Of a DNA stretch of 64,000 nucleotides, positions 1 through 9,797 are shown piece by piece (within the stretch, counting starts at the first letter, position 1; each line of letters starts with the position of its first letter). The notes under the pieces were generated by a model. The model was not told the DNA's origin. It made no database searches and saw nothing but the letters and a program-made list of their open reading frames with translations. The position numbers and the translations under genes are program-made. The stretch comes from Strigamia acuminata (Eukaryota; Arthropoda; Chilopoda; Geophilomorpha; Linotaeniidae): contig OX442314.1 in NCBI GenBank assembly GCA_949358305.1, forward strand, positions 32,049,608 to 32,113,607, read 5' to 3'.

Positions 1-1983
1 CCTCTTGAGCCGACTGGAAAACAGCTAGCGACGCGGCTGCTGTGGCGCTCGTAACTGGAAGCGGTGTTCTTCCGGCCATTTGCGCCGTGGCCTTCGCAAA
101 GGACCACTCGGTTCGTAACCGAACGGCGGCCTCTTCTTCGGTCTCGCCGTTTGCTACGACTTGCTTAATGAGCTCGGCTAAGATCGTAGGCGGGTCGAGC
201 CGGAGGTGGTACCACAGCTCGACTTTCTTCTCCGACAGGCCCATCGGCGCGGTCCAAAGGTAAGTAATGGCCGCTAACGCCTGTCCTGGCGAAGGAAGAA
301 CACCAGGGTACAACACCCTAGTCATCCCCGGAATTATCTGACGCTGAAAGTCCATCAGACGGGGATCATCAATGGTCTTGATGTCTGAGAGCTCTAGCCT
401 TTCAGCCAATCTCTGCCAGTCCTTCTGCGACTCGGCGATCTGGGCGCTTTGATACGCGTCCAGCTTTTGGAGCACTTCCTGCTGCGCTCTGATGGGTTGC
501 TGCTCGTAGCAGGTCCATTGTGGTCCGAATGACTCACTGAAAAATGGCCGGAGCTGCAGGTTGCTAACTCCAGCCGGCAAGCGGGAAACATATCCATGTT
601 CGGGCAAGCGGCTAGCGTGTCCAGGTACAGGCACGCTACAGTCGGGAGAGATATCACCGACAACACGTCTCATGGCGTATGGAGTAGCCGGGTTGTCCAC
701 TTTGAACGTGGAGGCGGTTCGGCTACTTCGAGCGGACTGGATTGTGGAGTCCGATTCGAAGCTCAGCGAAGACGACGAGCCAAACGTCTCTGGTGTCCGT
801 CCTCGTCGCGACTGCGGGCGTGGTGGCTGTGCTTCAGTCGAATATGGGCGCGATCGCCTCTGTCGCTCCTCTCGATCGCGGCTGGATTCTCGAAACATCG
901 GGCGTGTTGCTTGATCCGGCGGAGGGAGTCTTCCCACCCTCAAATCCTCGTCTTGCGGCGGAGGATTGATGGCCGCTGGGGCCGGGAGTTCATCTTCTCG
1001 ATAGAAAGGGAGAGCGCATCGCGCTTGCTCCTCTGCCTCGTGTTCTCGAGCCAGCTGTCGATTTTCGTTGACGCGAAGCTGCGCTGCGGCGGCTCGGAGT
1101 GCTTTCGACGGGAAGAATCCTGGAAAATCATTGAAGCACCCGGCGAGCGCCAACTGGTGGAGCTCGGTTTGTGTGACGGGAAATTGCGGGTTCCCGTCAC
1201 GAACGGACTTGCGGTACCGTTGCACGACTTCTCGCTGTGTCGTCTTGAGGTTTTTCCTCACTTGGTGGAGAGCACCGTAATTAATTCCGGTGCTCCTGAG
1301 CACTCTTCTGCGCTCGTGACGCTCTCGAGGCGTCACTGGCCATTGGTTGTGCAGCAATTCGGCAGCTAGTGGTCCTGGGGGGCTCTCGTCGAGCGTCCAC
1401 TCGATTTCGTCGACTCCGTTGACGTGAAGGCGCTCGATGAACCGGCCTTTTGCTCCAAGACCTTGCAGGGCGGACTTCGAGAAGTCGTGGCGCAACTTCC
1501 ACCACGTGTTGTTTGCCGTCTTCAGTCTTCTGATCTTTTCGGGCAATGCCGCTCGAAAAATCAGCGGGTGCTGAGTCGGCACGTGATCGGGAAGCGCGAA
1601 TGGCGTTTCTCGATCCCTCTCGATCTATATTCGAAGAAAAATAAATAAATTAGTTTATTTAAAAATAAACAAATAATTTCTTATTTGAAATATTTTTTAA
1701 GCTTAGCGCTTGTGGCAGTGAGCCACTAAGGGATGTTGGTTGTCATGGCAACTCTCTTCGCACATGCTTGAAGCACGTGACTTTTATAGCCGCCATTTTT
1801 ATTTTTTAGCGGCTTGTGTTTGAAGTCAGAAAAAGTGAATTTTCTCAATTTTTTTGACTGAAACACTAAGTGAAAATTATTTTACTAATTTACCCTCTCT
1901 TGTAACGATAATTGGACGTCGTTACCGGCTCCTTCCATCGGCGCTTCATCGTCCGCATGGAGGTTGACTTCGTCGTCTGCCAT
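1..1983 (-). CDS. Third ORF downstream of gypsy pol, probably spliced, partial (function unknown)
   Basis: Read on the minus strand, the frame from 1624 down to base 1 has no stop: about 541 codons, with neither an early ATG nor a stop inside the window. A plausible first exon is 1983-1894 (30 codons, starts MADDEVNLHADDEAP). It ends AGG|GTAAAT and joins phase 0 to an acceptor ending TATAG at 1625. A further intron is suggested in the 5' leader, with donor GTAAGT near 2093 and acceptor TTTCTAG upstream of the ATG. The product is rich in Arg, Ser, Pro and Glu in the middle, with a helical-looking C-terminal part. I see no signal peptide, membrane segment, zinc knuckle or RT motif. It is visibly more G+C-rich than gag-pol. 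It lies where an env would be but does not look like one; a second Gag-like or captured host ORF is possible. Confidence 0.5.
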
Positions 1984-2325
1984 TCGTTTTCTTTTTCGCG
2001 TTGAAAAAGAAATTCTTTCGGCTAGAAAGAATTAATAAATTATATTAAATATATTTATCGAATTTTTCTTTCAGAAAAATAACTTACAGTTTGTAGATTC
2101 GCAAAAAACTGTCGTGTTGTATCGGAGTCGATGCATCCACTTCAAAACTTATCGGAAAAGTGGCTAAGTTCGTTGATTGGAGAAACGAACTTGTTTCGGT
2201 GACACCGAATGACGTCACAAATTATAACGTATTGTGAACGTTGTCATTCGAGTGTGGACTACGAATGACGTCACGAGATTGCTCTCTCGGATCTTTTGGG
2301 TAAACCCAAAAGGTGAAAGTCAACG
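1984..2325 (-). promoter_or_regulatory. Spacer between pol and third ORF, leader with probable intron
   Basis: About 340 bases with no ORF of note. The minus strand carries a donor-like CTGTAAGTTA near 2093 and a T-rich tract ending in TTTCTAG just before the ATG at 1983, consistent with an untranslated leader exon. Two copies of the CRE-like palindrome TGACGTCA occur near 2210 and 2265. Whether transcription starts here, or this is an intron of the genomic transcript, cannot be told from sequence alone. Confidence 0.3.
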
Positions 2326-5300
2326 CTATGTCTTGGCTCGCGGAACGCGAGATCTCAAGTTGTACTTTGACTTTCGCGAAGTACAATCCAACTTGTTTAG
2401 ATTGTCATCAGCATCGTCTCCAATGTCAGATGAGTTATTTACTTCATTGTTTGAAATTTTTTCTTTTTCTAAAAACATTTCCTTTTCTAGATTTTCATCC
2501 AGAGAAACATTTTCAAGTCGCTTGTTTATTTCATCGACTTCGTTATTTTTGAGTTTCGATTTTTCACTCGATTCCGTGTTTTCGACAGGAATTTTGGATA
2601 ATTCATCATCCAAGGTATTAACAATATTTTTTGTTTTTTGACCCACTTCCTCCCCTTCCAGCCAAATTTCTTGGTTGAAAACGGGAAAGTACGGCATTAA
2701 TTCAGTGCCGTGAACAGCTGGATAAATTTTATTATCGCTCAGCCGTCGAAGTTGAAAGGCGCCTCCTTGTAACCTTTTGACAATTACATAGGGCCCATTC
2801 CTTTTCGGTGAAATGCCTGCTGCTATTCCTTTAGCGGCATTTGAGAGAATATGAGACTCTCGCCAGACTAAATCATTTTGTCTGAAGTTGTCGAATTTCT
2901 TATCTGATTTTTCAGCTTCGACACGGCGTCTTAAATCTAAGACGTGAGACATCATATGCTGATACGTCTCTGCAATTATTGCTTCTAATTTCTGAACATA
3001 TAAATGCGGATTTTTTGGGTCAATGACTAAAATTCCTTCCGGAATTCTTGGATCCCAAGGAATTCTTAATTCTCGGAAAAAATTTAAGAAAGCTGGAGAA
3101 TAATCTCTGCCTCTTGTTACAGTTCTCAAACTGAATGCAAATTCGCGTAGATACTCATCCCATTGGTCGTGAATATCTAAATAAATCGAAACTAAATATT
3201 TAATATCTCGATTGGTTCTCTCCACAGGATTGCTTTGTGGATGATAAATCGATGTCGGTGTTCGCGACATGTAGAATTTTTTGCAAAATTCTTTATAGAC
3301 CTGTGATCGAAATTGTGGTCCATTATCACTTATGATTTGTCTCGGAAATCCGAAAGTCATTGATAAGTGATAAATTGTGTTGGCAACTTTTATTGCCGTT
3401 GGATTACACATTGGAAATAATTCGGGCCAATGTGTAGCGACATCTACGATGACGCAAATGTGGGTATTGTTTTTTCTGGTTCTTGGTTTGGGACCAGACA
3501 AATCCACACTGAGGCAGTCAAATGGTCCAAATGGTCCAATCTGAGCGCCTTCTATTTCTGTCTTCGATCTCGGCTTACAGGCCTGACATCCTTGACAATG
3601 CTGAATAAAACGTGTAATATCACGTTTCATACCTTTCCAGGTATAAACTCTTCGAGTTCTGTACATCGTCCTCGCAATGCCTGGGTGGCCGGACAGTGGA
3701 TGTCCGTGCATCAACCAAATGATTTTATAAATCAATTTTCTTGGCACGACAACTTTAAGTGCCCTACCATCCTCTCCTAATTCATCGGTAGAGGTAGGAT
3801 GATAGTGGAGTAACATATCTTCTTCAATGAGATAAGTACTCGCGTGTCTTTCAAAATTTCTTCTTTGAAGACGAGTTACTATGTAACTTGGATATTGCTT
3901 GTTTAACAAGTAATTGCGAATATATTGGCAAAATTTGTCGGCTTTTTGCGCCGCAATAATGTCATCTCTCGTTGGAGGATCACATTCTAATTGTTTGGCA
4001 ATTTTAGCTGCAAATGCTTTAATTAAAACATTTGTGGTTGGCAGCTCGAATTTTTTAGCCATCATGGCTCTTAATTCTACGTCAGGGGTTCCTGACGGAT
4101 CATGCATATTAATACAAAAATTAATTAATGCTTGATCGTCTTCATTAACTATTATTGACTTGGGTAATTCGTTCAATTTTCCCATTTGCCAACTTCGGCA
4201 AGGAGATGGACAATATGATAATAAATCATCATTATCGCCATCGTCTTCTGGTTCGTCAGGTGCGCTGACAGGTGCACGAGACAATGCGTCTGCTATTACA
4301 TTCAGCGGACCTTTGACGTACTGTATTTCGAACGAATACGCCATCAGCTCCATTTGCCAACGAGCTAATCTGCCCGACGGGTCAGATAACGACATCAACC
4401 ACTTAAGTGCTTGGTGATCCGTTTGTACAGTGAATGTAGTGTACTCTAAGTATGGGCGAAATTTGCGTAATCCCCATACTACTGCGAGACATTCCAATTC
4501 TGTCACAGTATAATTCTTTTCAGCGGGTTGCAAGCTTCTGCTTGCATACACGCATGGCATTTCGACTTCTTGGCCATCCACATTTTTCTTTTGTGTAAGG
4601 GCTGCACCCAACCCTTGTCTACTGGCGTCAGTATGAACAATAAATGGCATGTACAAGTCAGGCATCTTCATTGTTTCAGCATTCGTAAGCAAGTCTTTTA
4701 TTGCGTCGAATGCTGCTTGATGATGCAGTTCCCAATCGAACTCCGCATCTTTCTTCAAGAGAGGCCTTAGTGGTTCTGCCACTGTGGCCAAATTCTTGAT
4801 TAGGCGGTGAAAGAAATTCACCATGCCTAGAAATCTTTGTAATTCCTTAAGATTGGTAGGAGCCGGAAATTGCGTAATTGCAGCGACTTTTTTAGGGTCT
4901 ACTGCAAGTCCTTCTACCCCTACTTTGTAGCCTAGAAAAATTAATTCCTTTCTACAGAGATGCGTCTTGCCAGGATGCGCATGTAAATTAGCTTCTGCCA
5001 ATTTTTTAAACACTATATCTAAATGTTTAATGTGTTCATCGAACGATTTGGATACAACAATTATGTCATCCAAATATGCCCATGCAAATTTTCTATAAAC
5101 GTCACCTAAAACTTTTTCCATCAATTCTTGGAAAGTAGTTGGTGCGTTTACTAATCCGAAAGGCATGACTAAAAACATTAGTCTTCCCATTGGGCTCCAG
5201 AAGGCAGTTTTTTCTCTGTCTTCAGGTCGCAATTCTATCTGCCAATATCCCTTGGTCAGATCTATCGTACTAACCCATTCGAATTCTCCGATTTCTCGCA

Positions 5301-6573
5301 GAATTTCCTCAATTGTTGGCATTTGAGGTGGGTTGTACTTAGTATGTGTATTGATGGGGCGAAAATCAATACACAGACGTGGGTCGTTTCCTGGTCGCAT
5401 GACTAGGACTGGCCGCATTCCGTAATCGCCTTCAGCTTTGACGACTACGCCTTTGTCAATCATGTCTTGACAAAGTTGTCTAATTATTTCCCTTTTTTGA
5501 GGGTTTATGCTCTTAAAGGGGACACGGATGGGTTTCTCCGTGTCAAGCTCAATTTTGTGCTTAACCAGGTGTGTTTTACCTGGATCTTTAGAAATAATCC
5601 TTTTATGTTTGGATAACATCTTTTCTAATAATTTGGATTGCTCCAAATTTAAGTTAGCTTCTTCGACTAACTTTTGGATGAAATTCTCTTCATCAATTTT
5701 GCCTTGAGTTACACTTGCAGCGTAAGCTTTTGCAAAGGTCATAAATGAGGAATCGGGTTCCTCTATTTTCTCCAAATAACGTTCCAGCAACGCTTGTGGA
5801 ATGTAGGGTAAATCTGCATCCACAGGTTGCGTGAAATTCCAAGACATCGTCTGTGGATTAGGTTGGATTTTTAATTTATTCATAAAATCGCAACCCAATA
5901 GTACCATTGGATACTTATTTGGTATTACGATGAACGGATGACGTAACGTGCCATGTGTCCATCGAAATGAGAGATGGATGGTTCCATCTGGAGTGACTTC
6001 TTCACTAGCCGTCGTAACTCTGACACCAGGTCCGATAGGTCGTAGATATTTTTCTAGACCTAATTGATTAATAACTGAAGTGGCTAGGAAGCTTTTATTT
6101 GCTCCTGAGTCCAACATTCCAGTTATTACACCTTTTAACGTTTCTAACTTTAACGTTGGAAGGTCATGGCTGTTTGGTATCCCAGCCACTTTGCACTCAA
6201 ACTTGCGCAATTTATGAGGAACTGTAATTGGAGGCTCCAAAGGCAGTTCGTCTAATAACTCATTGGCATCAAGAGTTGTAGTTGCAAATAACTTAATGCA
6301 CTCCTCAATTCCAGGTGTCTCTGAAACTGAGCTTGGTCTATCGTCTTTAACTTCGACTTTATCTTGAATATTGGAAGTGTCTTCTTCGGTCGGAATTTCG
6401 CCGACAATCTCCTTTTTTAACTCAAGAGATTCTTTTTCTTTTAGTTCTGTTTGACGAATTAATTCATCAATAACTTTTCCAACATCTTCCATTATCTTCA
6501 GATTTTCATTCTCTGATTCCGATTTCGGAGGTGACGCAGCGTCCACTAGACCGGATGGATCTGCGTCTACAAG
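2326..6573 (-). CDS. pol: Gypsy Pol: protease, reverse transcriptase, RNase H, integrase
   Basis: About 1,415 codons, open from the slippery site to the stop at 2326. Numbering from 6546: an aspartic protease with DSGAN near residue 146; RT with YLDDIIV near 490 after the LVMPFGLVNAP motif; RNase H with HTDAS near 636; integrase zinc finger (HPLSGHPG to CQGCQACK) around 945-990; integrase core with SDNGPQF near 1073 and its Glu in NPVERTN 35 residues on; and a GPY/F module (NGPYVIVKRL) near 1250. This order is diagnostic of Ty3/gypsy. The C-terminal tail is acidic with no chromodomain seen. There is no ATG at the start; the frame is entered from gag by a -1 shift, so the product is probably Gag-Pol. 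All key catalytic motifs are present. Confidence 0.93.
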   Translation of the reverse strand, partial: LVDADPSGLVDAASPPKSESENENLKIMEDVGKVIDELIRQTELKEKESLELKKEIVGEIPTEEDTSNIQDKVEVKDDRPSSVSETPGIEECIKLFATTTLDANELLDELPLEPPITVPHKLRKFECKVAGIPNSHDLPTLKLETLKGVITGMLDSGANKSFLATSVINQLGLEKYLRPIGPGVRVTTASEEVTPDGTIHLSFRWTHGTLRHPFIVIPNKYPMVLLGCDFMNKLKIQPNPQTMSWNFTQPVDADLPYIPQALLERYLEKIEEPDSSFMTFAKAYAASVTQGKIDEENFIQKLVEEANLNLEQSKLLEKMLSKHKRIISKDPGKTHLVKHKIELDTEKPIRVPFKSINPQKREIIRQLCQDMIDKGVVVKAEGDYGMRPVLVMRPGNDPRLCIDFRPINTHTKYNPPQMPTIEEILREIGEFEWVSTIDLTKGYWQIELRPEDREKTAFWSPMGRLMFLVMPFGLVNAPTTFQELMEKVLGDVYRKFAWAYLDDIIVVSKSFDEHIKHLDIVFKKLAEANLHAHPGKTHLCRKELIFLGYKVGVEGLAVDPKKVAAITQFPAPTNLKELQRFLGMVNFFHRLIKNLATVAEPLRPLLKKDAEFDWELHHQAAFDAIKDLLTNAETMKMPDLYMPFIVHTDASRQGLGAALTQKKNVDGQEVEMPCVYASRSLQPAEKNYTVTELECLAVVWGLRKFRPYLEYTTFTVQTDHQALKWLMSLSDPSGRLARWQMELMAYSFEIQYVKGPLNVIADALSRAPVSAPDEPEDDGDNDDLLSYCPSPCRSWQMGKLNELPKSIIVNEDDQALINFCINMHDPSGTPDVELRAMMAKKFELPTTNVLIKAFAAKIAKQLECDPPTRDDIIAAQKADKFCQYIRNYLLNKQYPSYIVTRLQRRNFERHASTYLIEEDMLLHYHPTSTDELGEDGRALKVVVPRKLIYKIIWLMHGHPLSGHPGIARTMYRTRRVYTWKGMKRDITRFIQHCQGCQACKPRSKTEIEGAQIGPFGPFDCLSVDLSGPKPRTRKNNTHICVIVDVATHWPELFPMCNPTAIKVANTIYHLSMTFGFPRQIISDNGPQFRSQVYKEFCKKFYMSRTPTSIYHPQSNPVERTNRDIKYLVSIYLDIHDQWDEYLREFAFSLRTVTRGRDYSPAFLNFFRELRIPWDPRIPEGILVIDPKNPHLYVQKLEAIIAETYQHMMSHVLDLRRRVEAEKSDKKFDNFRQNDLVWRESHILSNAAKGIAAGISPKRNGPYVIVKRLQGGAFQLRRLSDNKIYPAVHGTELMPYFPVFNQEIWLEGEEVGQKTKNIVNTLDDELSKIPVENTESSEKSKLKNNEVDEINKRLENVSLDENLEKEMFLEKEKISNNEVNNSSDIGDDADDNLNKLDCTSRKSKYNLRSRVPRAKT

Positions 6574-9500
6574 TTTTTTCGAAACATGTCAGTTATGATC
6601 TTGACTGCTTTTTCAAACTCAGCTGTTGACACTGGTTTGTCCTTTTTAGAGGAAGGGCAGTCTTTTTGCCAATGCCCTAATTTTTTGCATAAATTGCATG
6701 GATCAGTGGCAGGCGATTTCTTTTTTGTTGCTGCTGGTGAGGCAGAACGAGAACGAGCGTCAGACCGGCGCTCGGGCGACACCGCAGGTGACTTTGAATT
6801 CCTTTCGGTATTCACCTTTGATGCGTCAAATGAAACATTTTTTGGTTTCATTCTTGGCTTCCATTTGCCTGCAACGGGGTTATTTTTTGCTAACAACGCC
6901 GCTGCTTTGGCCAATAAAGCCAACGTCTCATCTCCTGCTTCCTCCTCCTCTTCAGCTTCTTCAGCTTCAGACGGCGGAGTTTCAGCTCCAGTTATATTTG
7001 CATGTAACTTAGGGACTGAATGAGGATTTTTGACGTCCTTTTTGGAAGATTCTTTTTTCGAACTCTTCCCTTCCACTTCGTCTAGAAAGTCTTCGTAACT
7101 AGGTGGCTGCAACAATTTCAAACCATTAAAGGTTTCATTGTTTTGCTCAGCGAGTCTTTTCTCTCGCTTTAAGTACGCTGACCTTTCGGCATCTGTAAGG
7201 TAAGCTTTGTACTTTTCGTCAATGCGCAATTGATTGACCTCCATGAACTCGTTTAACTCGGAGAATTTCCCCGGGTCGGGAGCGTCCGACATCATCAGAA
7301 TATTTTTACTATATTCTGTGAGACCAGCTCTAAACTGATCATCTGCTGTTGCATCAGTAACAGCATGTGGCATTCTGCCAAGCAGATTCTCTGCTCTTAG
7401 CATGTACGAATGTAAGCTTTCGCCTTTTCGTTGCTTAAGACATCTCCAGAGCGTCTTGATGTCTTCGCTCGATTCACCAAATTTAAACATGAATTGTTTA
7501 ACGAAGTCATCCCACTTTGTGAAGTCTTTCCTGCGAAACCACTCCTTGACATCGCCAACCAGTATTCTTGGTACTAGATGGGCCAATGCACCTTCACAGC
7601 CAAAACTGTGAACTTTGCCTAGTTCGAATATTTCCAGCAAGAGGTTTGACCCTGCTTGCCAATTTCCGTTATAGGCATGTGGGATAACTCGATCCCATCT
7701 AATGAACTTTTCATCTGTTGTTTGATGAGTCCATTTATCAGAAGTAAATTCATTTATTTTTTGTAAAATAATTTTATCCCTTCTGTTTTTTCGCTGTTGT
7801 TGAGCATTTTGCCTCAACAACTGGTCAATCTCATCTTTCGTGTAAAAATCGGGTCTTTGAGTTCTACTACGTGTTCTGTGACGAGATCGCCCTCTCACAC
7901 TGGGGTGTGAGGAATCTGTATCTGACGCAGATTCATGATTCGGATTTGGCGGCGGATCAGGGTCCGGAGAATCGTCGCCATCTGGCGGACGACGGTCTCC
8001 ATTTGGTGGTCCCCTTCTATTTCGATTGCCATTCGAATTGTGGTCACGTGAGTGGCCACCTCCATGTCCATCTGAACTATCTCCACCAGGCGGGTCACCA
8101 CCTGGTGGATTTCCACGGTATCTCGGCCCATCGCGGATGTCGTTGTGACAATCTCGTTTTGGTGAACCTTCTCGCGGATTATCGTGTGACCGTCCACGAT
8201 CGTGTGGTTTCTCACGTTCTTTATTCTTTTTCTCTAGCATTCCGATTAATCGGTCACTATTGCTAAAGAATCGATCCGAATCTTGCGTAACTTTTGGGGA
8301 ATGATATTCGGTCGGGTCTGGTTGTCGCTTTCGCTTTTTGCGACTGTGATGACTATTACGGCTTCCACGACTACTGCGTGAGTCATCACTGTCAGTCCAG
8401 CTTGATTGTCGACTGACTTTTGGTTTAGCTGATGTTAAATCAATCAACTCAGGTGATTTGGAAGCACCTTTTTGCAAAACTGGGGCTGGCTTTGCAAAAT
8501 TATCTTCGCCGCAAACGTCTTGTACTTTTTGTACGACTACTGCAAAGTTTTCTTGTACCGTCAATAGATCTGCGCGAAGAATTTCGTTTTCACGAGCTTG
8601 CGCAGCTAAGTCGGCACGTAATAACTGCTCTGCAGTGCTTTGACTTTTGGCGGCTTGACCAGCATCAATTACTGACTGCTGTCGAGCGAGAAATACTTCG
8701 TTTTCTCGTGGTGCTAATCTCTTAGCTCTTGCTGCTTGTTCTGCAGCATAATTCTCGTAATTTCGAGAACATGAGGGGATTGCTTCCCTCGCTCGAACTG
8801 GGGCGGTTAGTTCGGCAGTCATTAAATTTGTGTTGGCTTCTCGCAAATTTGCGTTGGCCAATCTCAAATTTTCATTAGCAATTTCTAAATCTTTTTGGGC
8901 TTGATTTAGTTGCTCGAGCCTTTGTTGATGCTCTTCGTCAGTAATTAGCCAGGAAGCTTTTTCCTGCTCTAAATTTAACAACTTAACATGATCATTTGCA
9001 CGTTGTTGTTTTAGTTCGGCATTTTGCTGATGCATTTCTGCATGCATTCGCTCGAACTCTGCTTGCAAGCTTGTTCTGACGATTTCAACGTCTTTTTGGC
9101 TTTGTTTGCGAACCATAGCTTTGTGTATTTGTTCCACAGTCATTTCGCTAGTGACTTTTACTCCCTCGAGCCTAGCTTGCTCACGGAGTGCGTCCATCAT
9201 GGTGACACGCACGGGAGAATGAGAAACTTCCATATTGGAGTTCTCAGAATCTTGCTGTGCTGCACCTTGAACGGGTGATGAATTCAGCGAGTGCTCCGCA
9301 CTTGACGATTGAATTCGTAAATTCAAATCATCGTTTTGCGACTTGGAACGGCCACTTCCAGTTGGATTATTTAAGTCCAACTGGCCGCTGGGCGGGGATG
9401 GCTGTTGTCGCTCCAACGCTTGCGTGAATTCATTCACGATTAACTGTGCCGAGTTACAGTTAGCTGTTTGATCCATGGCTTCAAACAGTTCTTGTGACTC

Positions 9501-9590
9501 AGTCACTTCTTGATCCACGACTGGTAGATCGATCGCCACTCGTCTCTTCGCCGGCCTTCCTCTCGGTCTCTTCTCTGAAGGAGTCGCCAT
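6567..9590 (-). CDS. gag: Gypsy Gag polyprotein
   Basis: 1,007 codons starting MATPSEKRPRGRPAK at 9590. The N-terminal third holds a predicted coiled coil (about residues 150-280, rich in Gln, Glu and Leu heptads). It is followed by an Arg/Ser/Asp-rich low-complexity stretch (about 400-600) and a retrotransposon capsid-type domain (about 630-800). Near the C-terminus is a CCHC zinc knuckle, CNLCKKLGHWQKDC, spaced C-x2-C-x4-H-x4-C. It should form the particle and bind the genomic RNA. It is unusually long for gypsy Gag because of the coiled-coil and low-complexity segments. It ends at 6567, just beyond the slippery site for pol. Confidence 0.9.
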   Translation of the reverse strand: MATPSEKRPRGRPAKRRVAIDLPVVDQEVTESQELFEAMDQTANCNSAQLIVNEFTQALERQQPSPPSGQLDLNNPTGSGRSKSQNDDLNLRIQSSSAEHSLNSSPVQGAAQQDSENSNMEVSHSPVRVTMMDALREQARLEGVKVTSEMTVEQIHKAMVRKQSQKDVEIVRTSLQAEFERMHAEMHQQNAELKQQRANDHVKLLNLEQEKASWLITDEEHQQRLEQLNQAQKDLEIANENLRLANANLREANTNLMTAELTAPVRAREAIPSCSRNYENYAAEQAARAKRLAPRENEVFLARQQSVIDAGQAAKSQSTAEQLLRADLAAQARENEILRADLLTVQENFAVVVQKVQDVCGEDNFAKPAPVLQKGASKSPELIDLTSAKPKVSRQSSWTDSDDSRSSRGSRNSHHSRKKRKRQPDPTEYHSPKVTQDSDRFFSNSDRLIGMLEKKNKEREKPHDRGRSHDNPREGSPKRDCHNDIRDGPRYRGNPPGGDPPGGDSSDGHGGGHSRDHNSNGNRNRRGPPNGDRRPPDGDDSPDPDPPPNPNHESASDTDSSHPSVRGRSRHRTRSRTQRPDFYTKDEIDQLLRQNAQQQRKNRRDKIILQKINEFTSDKWTHQTTDEKFIRWDRVIPHAYNGNWQAGSNLLLEIFELGKVHSFGCEGALAHLVPRILVGDVKEWFRRKDFTKWDDFVKQFMFKFGESSEDIKTLWRCLKQRKGESLHSYMLRAENLLGRMPHAVTDATADDQFRAGLTEYSKNILMMSDAPDPGKFSELNEFMEVNQLRIDEKYKAYLTDAERSAYLKREKRLAEQNNETFNGLKLLQPPSYEDFLDEVEGKSSKKESSKKDVKNPHSVPKLHANITGAETPPSEAEEAEEEEEAGDETLALLAKAAALLAKNNPVAGKWKPRMKPKNVSFDASKVNTERNSKSPAVSPERRSDARSRSASPAATKKKSPATDPCNLCKKLGHWQKDCPSSKKDKPVSTAEFEKAVKIITDMFRKNL
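6573..6579 (-). other. -1 ribosomal frameshift heptamer A AAA AAC joining gag to pol
   Basis: In gag phase the minus strand reads CGA AAA AAC TTG TAG, a canonical X XXY YYZ slippery heptamer followed after one codon by the gag stop at 6567. Slipping back one base gives AAA AAA CTT GTA GAC, exactly the frame that stays open into the protease. The relative phase (-1) and the placement are directly visible. I did not establish a downstream pseudoknot. Confidence 0.75.
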
Positions 9591-9797
9591 TTTTCAATGA
9601 GGATTTAGAAAGGATAGAGAAGAAAGATAAGCAAGATAAAAATGGCGGGTAAATTTTAACTAACAAAGTTATACAATGACTATCCCGGCTGGGCCCCCAC
9701 GTGCTGCGATCCGGGTTATTATCGCACTTATTTCTAATAAATAAGCACGAAACCGCAGGTGAATGCTATAAAAGACTTACAATCGGCGGCCAAAACT
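9591..9797 (-). other. Gag leader / primer-binding-site region
   Basis: Spacer between the presumed LTR end and the gag ATG. On the minus strand a TGG-led segment follows the LTR end by five bases (TTGGCCGCC near 9790) and could be the primer-binding site. Another TGG-led candidate is near 9700 (TGGGGGCCC). I cannot decide between them without tRNA comparison. Confidence 0.3.

Noticed and set aside
596-1369. 257-codon plus-strand ORF
   Set aside because: Antisense shadow of the longer uninterrupted minus-strand frame; G+C-rich sequence favours such shadows.
6546-6548. Start codon for pol at 6546
   Set aside because: It is GTG, not ATG, and the frame is open upstream to the slippery heptamer; frameshift entry from gag explains it better.
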